From JBGTBQ01 sp041749275 (GTDB taxonomy: Bacteria; Acidobacteriota; Blastocatellia; Pyrinomonadales; Pyrinomonadaceae): a stretch of DNA of 21,752 nucleotides. Below the pieces are notes generated by a model that saw only the letters and a list, made by a program, of their open reading frames with translations, did not search any database and had not been told where the DNA came from. This document shows, one piece after another, positions 6,547-15,743 of this stretch (within the stretch, counting starts at the first letter, position 1; every line of letters begins with the position of its first letter). A program made the translations under genes and the position numbers. The DNA lies in contig JBGTBQ010000090.1 of assembly GCA_041749275.1 (NCBI GenBank), forward strand, positions 1-21,752. Reading direction: 5' to 3'.

Positions 6547-7841
6547 CTTGCCATCAATTCCTCGATCTCCGCGATCTGCTTCGGCGCTTTGTCCGTGAGC
6601 ACGCGGTGGCCTTCCGCGGTGACGAGCACGTCGTCTTCGATTCTCACGCCGAGGCCGCGATACTTGTCGGGGATGTCTTCGGCGTCCCTCCCGATGTAGA
6701 GGCCCGGCTCGACCGTCATCACCATGCCGGCCTCGACCGCGCGCGGTTCGCCGTCGAGGTGGTAGCGCCCCGCGTCGTGCACGTCCATGCCGAGATAGTG
6801 GCCGAGGCGGTGCATGTAGAATTTTTTATACGTCTCTTCTTCGATCAGTTTTTTGGGGTCGCCTTTCAACAATCCTAAGCGCACCATCCCCTCGGTCAGA
6901 ATCTCGACCGAACGGTTGTGCATCTCATCGAACGTCACGCCGGGCGCGACCATGCGGATGCACTGCTCCTGACAATCGAGGACGAGTTCGTAGATGTCGC
7001 GCTGCGCCTCGGTGAAACGACCGTTGACCGGGAACGTGCGTGTGATGTCGGAGGCGTAGCTCTCGTATTCGGCGCCCGCGTCAATCAGGAGCAGGTCGCC
7101 GTCATGCAGTTCGGCGTCGTTGTTGATGTAGTGGAGGATGGTCGCGTTCGCGCCCGCGCCGACGATGGACGAATAGGCGGGCGCGGCAGCGCCGCTCCGG
7201 CGGAAGACGTACTCGACGAGCGCCTCGATCTCGTACTCCTTCATGCCGGGGCGAGCCTGCCGCATCGCCTCGCGGTGGCCTTCCGCGCCGATGTCGGCGG
7301 CGCGCTGCATCTGGGCAATCTCCTCGTCCGTCTTGATGAGGCGCATCTCATGGAGGATGGTGCCGGGATCAATGATGGTGTGCGGAGCCTGTACGCCGCG
7401 CCGCCCCATCGCGCGCATCCGTGCTATCTGCGAGACGACGACGCGGTCGAGTTCGGGGTTGCCGTCGCCGAGGCGGTAGTAGAGATTGCGCGCGCCGTTG
7501 AGAAGGTCGGTGAGCTTTTCGATGAACTCGGCAACCGTGAAAGAGGCGTCCGCGCCGTAAGTCTCTTTTGCGCCTTCGACGCCTGCGCGCCGTCCGTCCC
7601 AGATTTCGCGTTCGGGGTCGCGCGGGCGGACGAAGAGCGTGAAGCGTGCATCATCCTTCGACGGAGCGATGACGGCGATGGCTTCGGGTTCGCTGAAACC
7701 GGTGACGTAGTAGAAATCCGAGTTCTGGCGGTAGCGATATTCGGTGTCGTTCGAGCGCCGCGCTTCGGGCGCCGCGGGTAGGATGGCGACCGAGTTCGGC
7801 TCCATGCGCTTCATCAGTTCCGCGAGTTGCGGTCTTGGCAT
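6543..7841 (-). CDS. pepP: Xaa-Pro aminopeptidase (aminopeptidase P, M24B)
   Basis: Cytoplasmic metallo-aminopeptidase that releases the N-terminal residue preceding proline. The 432-residue protein has an N-terminal creatinase-like domain (about 1-160, with YRYRQNSDFYYVTGF) and a C-terminal pita-bread domain. Metal ligands are visible: Asp254 in LLLIDAGAEYESYASD, Asp265 in ASDITRTFP, His348 in MHRLGHYLGMD, Glu378 in TVEPGLYIG and Glu402 in GVRIEDD. ATG 7841 is preferred because AGAGGAGAGA lies just upstream; an in-frame extension to 7967 looks like untranslated leader. The C-terminus ends abruptly at EELMAR, whereas the duplicated fragment at 4412-4606 continues with GRKASKTQSKEA, so the 3' end here may have been replaced when the AT-rich module arrived. 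The active site is intact, so the gene should work. Confidence 0.95.
   Translation of the reverse strand: MPRPQLAELMKRMEPNSVAILPAAPEARRSNDTEYRYRQNSDFYYVTGFSEPEAIAVIAPSKDDARFTLFVRPRDPEREIWDGRRAGVEGAKETYGADASFTVAEFIEKLTDLLNGARNLYYRLGDGNPELDRVVVSQIARMRAMGRRGVQAPHTIIDPGTILHEMRLIKTDEEIAQMQRAADIGAEGHREAMRQARPGMKEYEIEALVEYVFRRSGAAAPAYSSIVGAGANATILHYINNDAELHDGDLLLIDAGAEYESYASDITRTFPVNGRFTEAQRDIYELVLDCQEQCIRMVAPGVTFDEMHNRSVEILTEGMVRLGLLKGDPKKLIEEETYKKFYMHRLGHYLGMDVHDAGRYHLDGEPRAVEAGMVMTVEPGLYIGRDAEDIPDKYRGLGVRIEDDVLVTAEGHRVLTDKAPKQIAEIEELMAR
6550..6686. repeat. Long direct repeat, copy B (in the intact pepP)
   Basis: Partner of 4455-4591. This copy forms the true 3' end of pepP. Immediately outside it (6543 downward) the sequence changes to the AT-rich module. 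Copy B plus the cargo plus copy A has the layout of a 3'-end-duplicating insertion. Confidence 0.92.
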
Positions 7842-7965
7842 TGACGTATCTCTCCTCTGGCGATGATGTCCTGATTGGTGATGACTTCGATATGTCATTG
7901 TAACCGAGGCGCACGGCGGCGCGGAAATGTCCCCGCCGCACTTTGAAAGTAGTGTGCGTGATAAC

Positions 7966-8072
7966 ACAGGTCAGTACCCGGAGCGGTAGCGACGGGGTAG
8001 GGGCACGATAATCCACAAGTCGCTCGTGGGGTGCGTCAGACCCGCCCGCTACCGCAGACGGTACTGACCTGT
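7966..8072. repeat. Large imperfect palindrome, dispersed-repeat family copy 1
   Basis: 7966-7998 and 8041-8072 are inverted repeats of about 32 bases, beginning ACAGGTCAGTACC and containing GGTAGCG, around a 42-base centre. It lies between the divergent pepP and aldehyde dehydrogenase genes. The outer arm aligns with the arm of the palindrome at 18275-18353 (26 of 33 bases: ACAGGTC, then ACCG, then AGCGGGCGG), so they are members of one repeat family. This is a REP- or MITE-like structure; function unknown. Confidence 0.75.
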
Positions 8073-8137
8073 CCATCTCGTGTTTCACTTTCCATCACAC
8101 CTTCTTTCGAGCGATAATCGCGGGCGAGGCAAAAGCA

Positions 8138-9766
8138 ATGGCGACTCAAATCTCCCAGCCACGAACGACTGAGGCCCACACGACCGTGGGACCCGCGCGC
8201 GAAATAGTTTCCTACGACCCGGCGACGGGCGCGGAGGTCGGGCGCGTGTCGCTCGGCTCTCGCAAGGATGTCGAAAGCGCGTGCGTGCGCGCACGCGCGG
8301 CGCAAGCAGATTGGGGGGCGCTCTCGTTCCGCGAACGCGCCTCCTACGTGATGCGCGCGCGCGCCCTCGTGCTCGCGGAGATGGACGAGATTGCCGCGCT
8401 CGTCTCGCGCGAGTCGGGGAAGCCTGCCGCCGAAGCGCTCTCGATGGAGATCGTGCCCACGCTCGACCTGATGCAGTTCTTCGCGCGCGGGGCGGCGCGG
8501 ATGCTCCGTCCCGAAAGAATCAACATCGGTCTTTATCGTCTGATGGGCCGCTCGTCGCGCGTCGAGTACCGTGCGTTGGGCGTTGTCGGCATCATCTCGC
8601 CGTGGAATTTTCCGTGGGCGATCCCGTTGGGTGAGGTCGTGATGGCGCTGATGGCGGGCAACACGGTCGTCCTCAAGCCGAGCGAGTTGACGCCGCTCGT
8701 CGCACTGAAGATTGGCGACGTGTTCCGGCGCGCGGGACTGCCCGAAGGCGTGCTTGAGGTCGTGACGGGCGACGGCTCGACGGGCGCGGCGCTCGTCGAG
8801 GCGGGCGTGGACAAGCTGATGTTCACGGGGAGCGTCGAGACGGGCAAGCGCGTGGCCGAAAGCGCGGCGCGGCGCCTCATTCCCGTCGTGCTCGAACTCG
8901 GCGGCAAAGACCCGATGGTCGTGCTCGAAGACGCCGACATCGAGTCGGCGTCGAGCGCCGCCGTGTGGGGCGCGTTCGCTAATTCCGGTCAGGCGTGCGC
9001 TTCGGTCGAGCGCTGCTACGTGCATGAAAGTGTGGCTGAAGATTTCCTCCGCCGCGTCGTCGAAAAGACTCGCGCACTTCGTCAAGACGCAGGGACGCGC
9101 GAGGGCGGCGTTGACGTAGGCGCGATGTCGAGCGAGCGGCAGTTGAAGACGGTCGAAGAGCATGTCCGCGACGCCGTCGAGCGCGGCGCCCGCGTCGTCA
9201 CCGGCGGTGGTCGCGCGCGGCACACCCCCGCGCAAGGCTTCTTCCACGAGCCGACCGTGCTCACCCAAGTTGACCACACGATGCGGGTCATGCGCGAGGA
9301 GACGTTCGGCCCGGTGCTCCCCTTGATGACTTTTAAAACTGAAGAGGAAGCTGTCCGACTCGCCAACGACAGCCCGTTCGGTCTCACCGCGAGCGTATGG
9401 ACGCGCGACATCGGGCGCGGGCAACGGCTCGCCACGCGAATTGAAGCCGGAACGGTGATGGTCAACGAGGTGCTCTACACGCACGGCATCGCGCAGGCGC
9501 CGTGGGGCGGCGTGAAGCAGAGCGGATTGGGCCGCACGCATGGGCGGCTGGGCCTCATGGAAATGGTCGCGCCCTACCACATCCACACGAACCGCCTCGC
9601 GCTCCTGCCGGACGTGTGGTGGTTCGGCTATACGCCGCGTGCCGCCGCGCTCTTCCGCTCGCTCGCGCGCCGCTTTGCCACCGGCTCCGCGCTGCAAACT
9701 TCTCTCATCCTGCCGCAAATTTTCCGGCGCGTTCTCGAACGACGCCGGAACTCGAAGACCGGCTGA
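8138..9766 (+). CDS. NAD(P)-dependent aldehyde dehydrogenase with C-terminal extension
   Basis: Oxidises an aldehyde to the carboxylate using NAD(P)+. The 542-residue protein shows the full ALDH set: SPWNFPW with Asn157, LKPSELTP with Lys180, FTGSVETG (229-236), LELGGKDP with general base Glu253, SGQACASVERCYV with nucleophile Cys287, and EETFGPVLPLMTF. The C-terminal 70 residues, after the usual ALDH end, are Arg-rich with hydrophobic segments (about 470-542) and could bind the membrane, as in some fatty-aldehyde enzymes; this is inferred. GAGG lies 8 bases before ATG 8138. The gene is monocistronic, with a palindrome upstream and a strong hairpin 8 bases after its stop codon. Substrate cannot be told from sequence. 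A 560-codon open frame on the opposite strand is a GC-rich shadow. Confidence 0.95.
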   Translation: MATQISQPRTTEAHTTVGPAREIVSYDPATGAEVGRVSLGSRKDVESACVRARAAQADWGALSFRERASYVMRARALVLAEMDEIAALVSRESGKPAAEALSMEIVPTLDLMQFFARGAARMLRPERINIGLYRLMGRSSRVEYRALGVVGIISPWNFPWAIPLGEVVMALMAGNTVVLKPSELTPLVALKIGDVFRRAGLPEGVLEVVTGDGSTGAALVEAGVDKLMFTGSVETGKRVAESAARRLIPVVLELGGKDPMVVLEDADIESASSAAVWGAFANSGQACASVERCYVHESVAEDFLRRVVEKTRALRQDAGTREGGVDVGAMSSERQLKTVEEHVRDAVERGARVVTGGGRARHTPAQGFFHEPTVLTQVDHTMRVMREETFGPVLPLMTFKTEEEAVRLANDSPFGLTASVWTRDIGRGQRLATRIEAGTVMVNEVLYTHGIAQAPWGGVKQSGLGRTHGRLGLMEMVAPYHIHTNRLALLPDVWWFGYTPRAAALFRSLARRFATGSALQTSLILPQIFRRVLERRRNSKTG

Positions 9767-9773
9767 CCATCGC

Positions 9774-9848
9774 CACGACAGCGCGAAGACGCAAAGAAGC
9801 CACGGCGCTCGACCGTTTGTGGCTTCTTTGTGTCTTCGCGCTGTCGTG
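9774..9848 (+). terminator. Strong hairpin after the aldehyde dehydrogenase gene
   Basis: 9774-9803 and 9819-9848 form a 30-bp inverted repeat with one mismatch (CACGACAGCGCGAAGAC at its outer end) around a 15-base loop. It begins 8 bases after the stop codon and is followed by GATGAGTTTTTTCGG, which includes a run of six T. A transcription terminator is likely; the arm is long enough to be a dispersed palindromic repeat that doubles as one. Confidence 0.7.
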
Positions 9849-10047
9849 ATGAGTTTTTTCGGTCACTTATCCCACTTCAAGGATTTTTCAAGGTCGCTCC
9901 GCGATAATTCATGCTGGCAATCAAGCGTGGTTACTTGCGGGGTCTGATTTCAGGGGTTAGACGTTTAGCCAACCCGACGGCGGCGTTCCACTTCACGGAC
10001 GGGCCTATTCACACCGACTACAGCAGATCAACTTTTTTGGAGGATGC

Positions 10048-11451
10048 ATGAAGAAAATCTATACGCTTTTACTCGCCGTTGCGTTGTGCGCCGTCGCCAT
10101 CGCGCCCTTGTCCGTGGACGAGAGTCGCGCCGCGATCAAGCCTGCCGTGAGTGTCGCCGATGTCGTCGGCGCTCTCGGCGGCGGGGCGCGGTTCGTCCCC
10201 GGTCAGGTGCTCGTCGGTTACGAGCCAAGTGCGTCGGAGGGCGCGCGCGTTGACGCGCTCCATTCGGTCGGCGCGCTCCTCGTCGAGCGCATTGAGACCG
10301 AGGCGATGCGCGGCGCGGGACAGCCGGGCGTCGAACTGGTCACGCTGCAATCGGGGCTATCTGTTCTGGACGCGATCAACATCTTAAGAAACAGCCCGGT
10401 CATCAGGTTCGCCGAGCCGAACTGGATTTACACGCACACCGCCACGTCGAACGACCCGTACTACACGAACGGCTCGCTCTACGGCATGTACGGCGACGCG
10501 ACCAGCCCCGCCAACCAGTACGGCAGTCAGGCGGGCGAGGCGTGGGCCGCCGGGCACACCGGCTCGAACTCGGTCTACGTCGGCGTGATTGACGAGGGCG
10601 TGCAGACGGATCATCCAGACCTCGCCGCGAACGTCTGGACGAACCCGTTCGATCCGGTTGACGGCGTGGACAACGACGGCAACGGCTTCGTGGACGACAA
10701 GAACGGCTGGGACTTTGACGGCAACAACAACACGGTCTACGACGGCACCTTCCTCGGCCTCCTTGACAAGCATGGCACGCACGTCTCCGGCACCATCGGC
10801 GCGAAGGGCGGCAACGGCGTCGGCGTCGCGGGCGTCAACTGGAACGTGACGATCATCTCCGCGAAGTTCCTCGGCGCGGGCGGCGGCACCACCGCGAACG
10901 CCATCAAGGCGATTGACTACATCACGAACCTCAAGACGCGCCACGGGCTGAACATTGTGGCGACCAATAATTCGTGGGGCGGCGGCGGCTCTTCGCAGGC
11001 GCTCCTCGACGCCATCGTGCGCGCCGCGCTACAGAACATTTTGTTCATCGCGGCGGCAGGCAACGACACCGCCAACAACGATGCGACGGCGAGCTATCCG
11101 GCGAACTACAACACGACCGCCGGCGCGGGTTACGACGCCGTCATCTCGGTCGCCTCGATCAACAACGCGGGTGCGCTCTCGTCCTTCTCAAACTATGGCG
11201 CGACGACCGTTGACCTCGGCGCCCCCGGCGACGGCATCAACTCGACGACGCCGCGCAACAAGTACGGCTCTCTTTCGGGCACCTCGATGGCGACGCCGCA
11301 CGTGACGGGAGGCGCGGCGCTCTACGCCTCGACGCATCCGGGCGCGACGGCGCAACAGATCAGAAGCGCCATTCTCGGCTCGGTCGTCCCGACTGCTTCG
11401 CTCGCGGGCAAGACGACGACGGGCGGACGGCTGAACGTCAGCGGGTTTTAA
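10048..11451 (+). CDS. Secreted subtilisin-like serine protease (S8)
   Basis: Exported endopeptidase of family S8. The 467-residue precursor has a signal peptide (about 1-28), a propeptide of the fervidolysin/I9 type with VPGQVLVGYEPS and VIRFAEPNW (48-126), then the catalytic domain: Asp182 in VGVIDEGVQTDHPDL, His242 in DKHGTHVSG, Asn339 in AAAGND and Ser413 in SGTSMATPHVTGG. The aspartate is followed by Glu rather than the common Thr or Ser. An acidic loop VDNDGNGFVDDKNGWDFDGN (208-225) is a likely calcium site. No C-terminal sorting domain is present; the protein ends soon after the last catalytic helix. GGAGG precedes ATG 10048 by 4 bases. It is the first of three exported-protein genes on this strand, but lacks the leader shared by the next two. 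Confidence 0.95.
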   Translation: MKKIYTLLLAVALCAVAIAPLSVDESRAAIKPAVSVADVVGALGGGARFVPGQVLVGYEPSASEGARVDALHSVGALLVERIETEAMRGAGQPGVELVTLQSGLSVLDAINILRNSPVIRFAEPNWIYTHTATSNDPYYTNGSLYGMYGDATSPANQYGSQAGEAWAAGHTGSNSVYVGVIDEGVQTDHPDLAANVWTNPFDPVDGVDNDGNGFVDDKNGWDFDGNNNTVYDGTFLGLLDKHGTHVSGTIGAKGGNGVGVAGVNWNVTIISAKFLGAGGGTTANAIKAIDYITNLKTRHGLNIVATNNSWGGGGSSQALLDAIVRAALQNILFIAAAGNDTANNDATASYPANYNTTAGAGYDAVISVASINNAGALSSFSNYGATTVDLGAPGDGINSTTPRNKYGSLSGTSMATPHVTGGAALYASTHPGATAQQIRSAILGSVVPTASLAGKTTTGGRLNVSGF

Positions 11452-11454
11452 AAC

Positions 11455-11489
11455 AAGGATGAAGGATGAAGGATGAAGGATGAAGGATG
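11455..11489. repeat. Heptanucleotide tandem repeat (AAGGATG x5)
   Basis: Five exact copies of AAGGATG begin 3 bases after the first protease's stop codon. The last copy continues AAGGCG, and AAGGATGAAGGCG (11483-11495) is the exact reverse complement of CGCCTTCATCCTT (11546-11558), so the array end can form a long stem that may help terminate transcription. Confidence 0.93.
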
Positions 11490-11558
11490 AAGGCGTGACT
11501 GTTGATTCGAATGGTTGATAGCCACGCTTTCATGCTTCATGTTTCCGCCTTCATCCTT
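11483..11558 (+). terminator. Hairpin formed by the heptamer array and its inverse
   Basis: A 13-bp perfect stem (11483-11495 with 11546-11558); inside it GGCGTG and CACGC-type segments extend the pairing. It is the only evident stop signal between the two protease genes. No U-tract, so termination is a guess. Confidence 0.35.
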
Positions 11559-11617
11559 GCGCTTCCACCCGCACTTCGTTCGTTGTCTGACCAAACTTTG
11601 GGGCTATAAAAAATTTC

Positions 11618-11645
11618 TTGCTTCCCTTCAAAAATTTGTTATAGT
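11618..11645 (+). promoter_or_regulatory. Promoter of the second protease gene
   Basis: TTGCTT (11618-11623), a 16-base spacer and TATAGT (11640-11645) resemble a sigma-70-type promoter. The spacer ends AAAATTTGT, and the same layout with 16-base spacer recurs at 13571-13598 before the 518-residue protein gene. The -10 to start-codon distance is 290 bases in both. Confidence 0.6.
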
Positions 11646-11670
11646 GCGCCTTCCTCCACCGCGGATTCAA

Positions 11671-11776
11671 CGACTCTCACGAGGTCGTTTCTTGCCCTAA
11701 AGTTCAGATGGCAACCTTTCGGGTTGTGTGTGAAACGCAGGATTAGTCCGCCTCTCGGTCCCGACCGGGCATCCTG
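11671..11776 (+). promoter_or_regulatory. Conserved structured 5' leader, copy 1
   Basis: Homologous to 13622-13729. Hairpin 1 pairs 11671-11675 with 11683-11687 and has the loop CTCACGA. A shared unpaired stretch TTTCTTGCCCT follows. Hairpin 2 pairs 11712-11716 with 11722-11726 (CAACC/GGTTG). CAGGAT (11738-11743) can pair with ATCCTG (11771-11776), enclosing CGGT-CCCG-ACCG. Several pairs change in a compensating way in the other copy. It lies about 20 bases past the likely transcript start and 150 bases before the start codon. I cannot match it to a known riboswitch. Confidence 0.5.
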
Positions 11777-11929
11777 TCGCCCCTCTGTTTTCCGTCGCTC
11801 TTGCGCGATGTATGTTTCATACATTCGCTCTCATCTTTCCGGGCAGCCGGCGGAGCGCACGCCCTCGACCGAGGACGCGGCCCCGTCTCCTGCCACAACC
11901 ATAGGCCCACCAACCATCCGGAGGTTTGA

Positions 11930-13453
<1,524 letters not shown>

Positions 13454-13489
13454 AAAATTGCGACCGGAAGCTTGCTTCCCGCACAGTGA

Positions 13490-13520
13490 GCGCCCGCCGC
13501 GCACCACGCGCGGCGGGCGC
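13490..13520 (+). terminator. GC-rich hairpin after the proteinase K-like gene
   Basis: GCGCCCGCCGCGC (13490-13502) and GCGCGGCGGGCGC (13508-13520) form a perfect 13-bp stem with a 5-base loop, 37 bases after the stop codon. No clear T-run follows, but the stem is very stable. Likely terminator. Confidence 0.65.
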
Positions 13521-13570
13521 CGTGCTTCATTCGTCGGCGCAACGGGACGGAGCGGCCCATAAGAATGTTC

Positions 13571-13598
13571 TTGCACAACGACAAAAGTTTGTTATATT
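13571..13598 (+). promoter_or_regulatory. Promoter of the 518-residue secreted protein gene
   Basis: TTGCAC (13571-13576), a 16-base spacer ending AAAAGTTTGT, and TATATT (13593-13598). It matches the promoter at 11618-11645 in boxes, spacer length and the bases that follow (TTATA.TGCGC). Confidence 0.6.
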
Positions 13599-13621
13599 GC
13601 GCGTTCCCCTGTGTCTATTTT

Positions 13622-13728
13622 TCACTCTCACGTAGTGGTTTCTTGCCCTTTAGATTCTGAAAACAATCCTTGTGGGTTGTATTTGAAGCGCGGGATGGAT
13701 TCACACCCGATTCCGACTTGTGCCCCTG
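13622..13728 (+). promoter_or_regulatory. Conserved structured 5' leader, copy 2
   Basis: Homologue of 11671-11776. Hairpin 1 pairs 13622-13626 with 13634-13638 around the loop CTCACGT; relative to copy 1, a G-C pair becomes C-G, a U-G becomes U-A, and a C-G becomes U-G. TTTCTTGCCCT follows. Hairpin 2 pairs 13663-13669 with 13674-13680 (ACAATCC/GGGTTGT). CGGG (13691-13694) may pair with CCTG (13725-13728). The downstream leader is less conserved, but total length to the start codon is the same as in copy 1. Confidence 0.5.
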
Positions 13729-13882
13729 AAGCTGCCGTTTTCTTTCATCGAGAGGCGGCGGGTGTTTCCTTACAAACGATCTCATTTTTCACGACGGGCA
13801 GCAGACCGCGCGGGTTTCGGTAAACGCGCGCGGCGCTCATGCTCGCCGCAATCACAGACTGTCTAACCACTCGGAGGTATTA

Positions 13883-15439
13883 ATGAAGAAACTCTCAACG
13901 TCACTCGTCGCACTCTTCGCCGCGCTCTGCTTGCCGGCGCTCGTCTCCGGGCAAGCCAAGTCCGAAGTGACCCGCGCCTCAAAGCACGATGTGTCGAAGC
14001 CGTTGCGCGAGATTACGCCAATCGCGGCCAAGACGAACCGCAAAGACTTCGAGCCGAAGCGCCCCGCCGAGCCGGGCGGGCAGTACGACGACCCCGTCGT
14101 CCAGTCGTCCTCCGTCCCCAGCATCGCCGTCACCTCCGGCCTCAACTTTGAAGGCGTCGGCGAAGGGCTGCCGGCCTACAACGTCAACGTCGCGCCACCC
14201 GACACAACCGGCGATGTCGGCGCTACACAATACGTCCAGTGGGTCAACCTTTCGTTCGCCGTTTTCGATAAAGCTTCGGGCGCGATGGTCTACGGCCCGG
14301 CGGCGGGTAACACCCTGTGGAGCGGCTTCGGCGGCCCGTGCGAGACCTCGAATGACGGCGACCCCATCGTGCAGTACGACCAACTCGCCAACCGCTGGCT
14401 GATGACTCAGTTCGCGGTGCCCGGCGGCGCGGCGGGCTACTGGCAGTGCGTCGCCGTTTCGACCTCGTCGGACGCGACCGGCGCCTACAACCGCTACGCC
14501 TTCCAGTACAACCAGTTCAACGATTACCCGAAGGTGAGCGTGTGGCCCGATGCTTACTACGTCACCTATAACATGTTCACGAACGTCTTTCAGGGCGCGC
14601 GCGCCTGCGCGTGGGATCGCGCGAAGATGATTGCGGGCCAGCCGGCCACGCAGCAATGCTTCCAGCTTTCCACCTCCTTCGGCAGCCTCCTGCCCTCAGA
14701 CCTCGACGGCTCCACGCAGCCGCCCGCCGGTGCGCCCAACTACATGTTGAACTTCGGCACCAACTCGCTCCGCCTCTGGAAGTTCCATGTAGATTGGGTT
14801 AACCCTGCCAACACGACCTTCACCGGGCCGACCACCGTCGCCGTCGCCTCCTTCACGCGCGGCTGTGACGGCGGCGCGTGCATCGTGCAGCCGGGCACGC
14901 TGCAAAAACTCGACTCGCTCGGCGACCGCCTGATGTACCGTCTCGCCTACCGCAACTTCGGCACGCACGAGTCGCTCGTCGTCAACCACACGGTGCAGAC
15001 GGGCGCCAACAAGAAGAACTATCGCACGGGCATCCGCTGGTACGAACTACGCAATCCGGGCGGCACGCCGACCGTCTTCCAGCAGGGCACCTACGCGCCG
15101 GACACCGCCAACTTCCGCTGGATGGGCAGCGCCGCGATGGATAAGGTCGGCAATCTCGCCGTCGGCTTCAGCATCTCGTCGAGCGCGCTCAAGCCGAGCA
15201 TCCGCTTCGCCGCGCGCACGCCTTTCGACCCGACGGGCACGCTCGGCTCCGAAACCACCGTCTTCACCGGCACTGGCTCACAAACCCAGAGCCTCTCGCG
15301 CTGGGGCGATTACGCCACCATCAGCGTTGATCCCGTGGACGACTGCACCATGTGGTTCACCACCGAATACCTCGCCGCCGACGGCACGTTCAACTGGCAC
15401 ACCCGCATCAACTCCTTCAAGCTCCAGGGCTGTCAGTAG
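13883..15439 (+). CDS. Secreted protein of unknown function, 518 residues
   Basis: Exported protein I cannot assign to a named family. The signal peptide covers about residues 1-24 (MKKLSTSLVALFAALCLPALVSGQA). A Pro/Lys-rich stretch follows, then about 420 residues of strand-rich sequence with recurring aromatic and Gly motifs (GLNFEGVGEG, APPDTTGDVGATQYVQWVN, DPIVQYDQLANRWLMTQF, RWMGSAAMDKVGNLAVGFS, LSRWGDYATISVDPVDDCTMWF), which suggests a beta-propeller. Cysteines occur in likely disulfide pairs. No catalytic motif, anchor or sorting tail was seen. Start ATG 13883 follows CGGAGGT by 5 bases. It shares promoter and leader with the proteinase K-like gene, so co-expression is likely. A perfect terminator follows. 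Export is sure; function open. Confidence 0.9.
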   Translation: MKKLSTSLVALFAALCLPALVSGQAKSEVTRASKHDVSKPLREITPIAAKTNRKDFEPKRPAEPGGQYDDPVVQSSSVPSIAVTSGLNFEGVGEGLPAYNVNVAPPDTTGDVGATQYVQWVNLSFAVFDKASGAMVYGPAAGNTLWSGFGGPCETSNDGDPIVQYDQLANRWLMTQFAVPGGAAGYWQCVAVSTSSDATGAYNRYAFQYNQFNDYPKVSVWPDAYYVTYNMFTNVFQGARACAWDRAKMIAGQPATQQCFQLSTSFGSLLPSDLDGSTQPPAGAPNYMLNFGTNSLRLWKFHVDWVNPANTTFTGPTTVAVASFTRGCDGGACIVQPGTLQKLDSLGDRLMYRLAYRNFGTHESLVVNHTVQTGANKKNYRTGIRWYELRNPGGTPTVFQQGTYAPDTANFRWMGSAAMDKVGNLAVGFSISSSALKPSIRFAARTPFDPTGTLGSETTVFTGTGSQTQSLSRWGDYATISVDPVDDCTMWFTTEYLAADGTFNWHTRINSFKLQGCQ

Positions 15440-15474
15440 CATTCGAGCAGCGAACACCGGGGTGTTCATAGTAA

Positions 15475-15515
15475 AAGGAAGAGGCTTGAGACTTATCGTC
15501 TCAAGCCTCTTCCTT
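15475..15515 (+). terminator. Rho-independent terminator
   Basis: A perfect 18-bp stem (15475-15492 with 15498-15515, AAGGAAGAGGCTTGAGAC on the left) with a 5-base loop TTATC, then a T/C-rich run. It lies 36 bases after the stop codon of the secreted protein gene and ends the exported-protein block. Confidence 0.9.
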
Positions 15516-15743
15516 CTTCTACTGTTATTGACCGCTCCCTGCTCTTCGTCGAAATTCATCTCCACGTGCGGGCAAACAGACCGGCGGTTCATCCCCAACC
15601 GACGCCGTTACATTCTTTCATCAACGCGTCCGCCGCATCACTCGTTTTCTTCAGCGCCGCTTGCGTTCACCGCCGCCGCGCACTTAGCATTGAGTCATGC
15701 CGGACGGAATTTAATTTTTGAGCATAAGGGGAACAGAGACAAT

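Noticed and set aside
4412..6686. Complete integrative element
   Set aside because: No integrase, relaxase or replication gene lies between the direct repeats.
6918..7781. 287-codon open frame opposite pepP
   Set aside because: Antisense to conserved metal-binding motifs of aminopeptidase P; no independent ribosome site or domain.
8036..9718. 560-codon open frame opposite the aldehyde dehydrogenase gene
   Set aside because: Composition is Arg/His/Ala-rich with no domain, and the other strand encodes a complete enzyme with all catalytic motifs; it is a shadow frame in GC-rich DNA.
11671..11776. Known riboswitch classes (c-di-GMP-I, SAM, cobalamin) for the leader
   Set aside because: Although GGCAACC in copy 1 recalls SAM-type cores, it is not kept in copy 2, and none of the conserved core strings of those classes appear.
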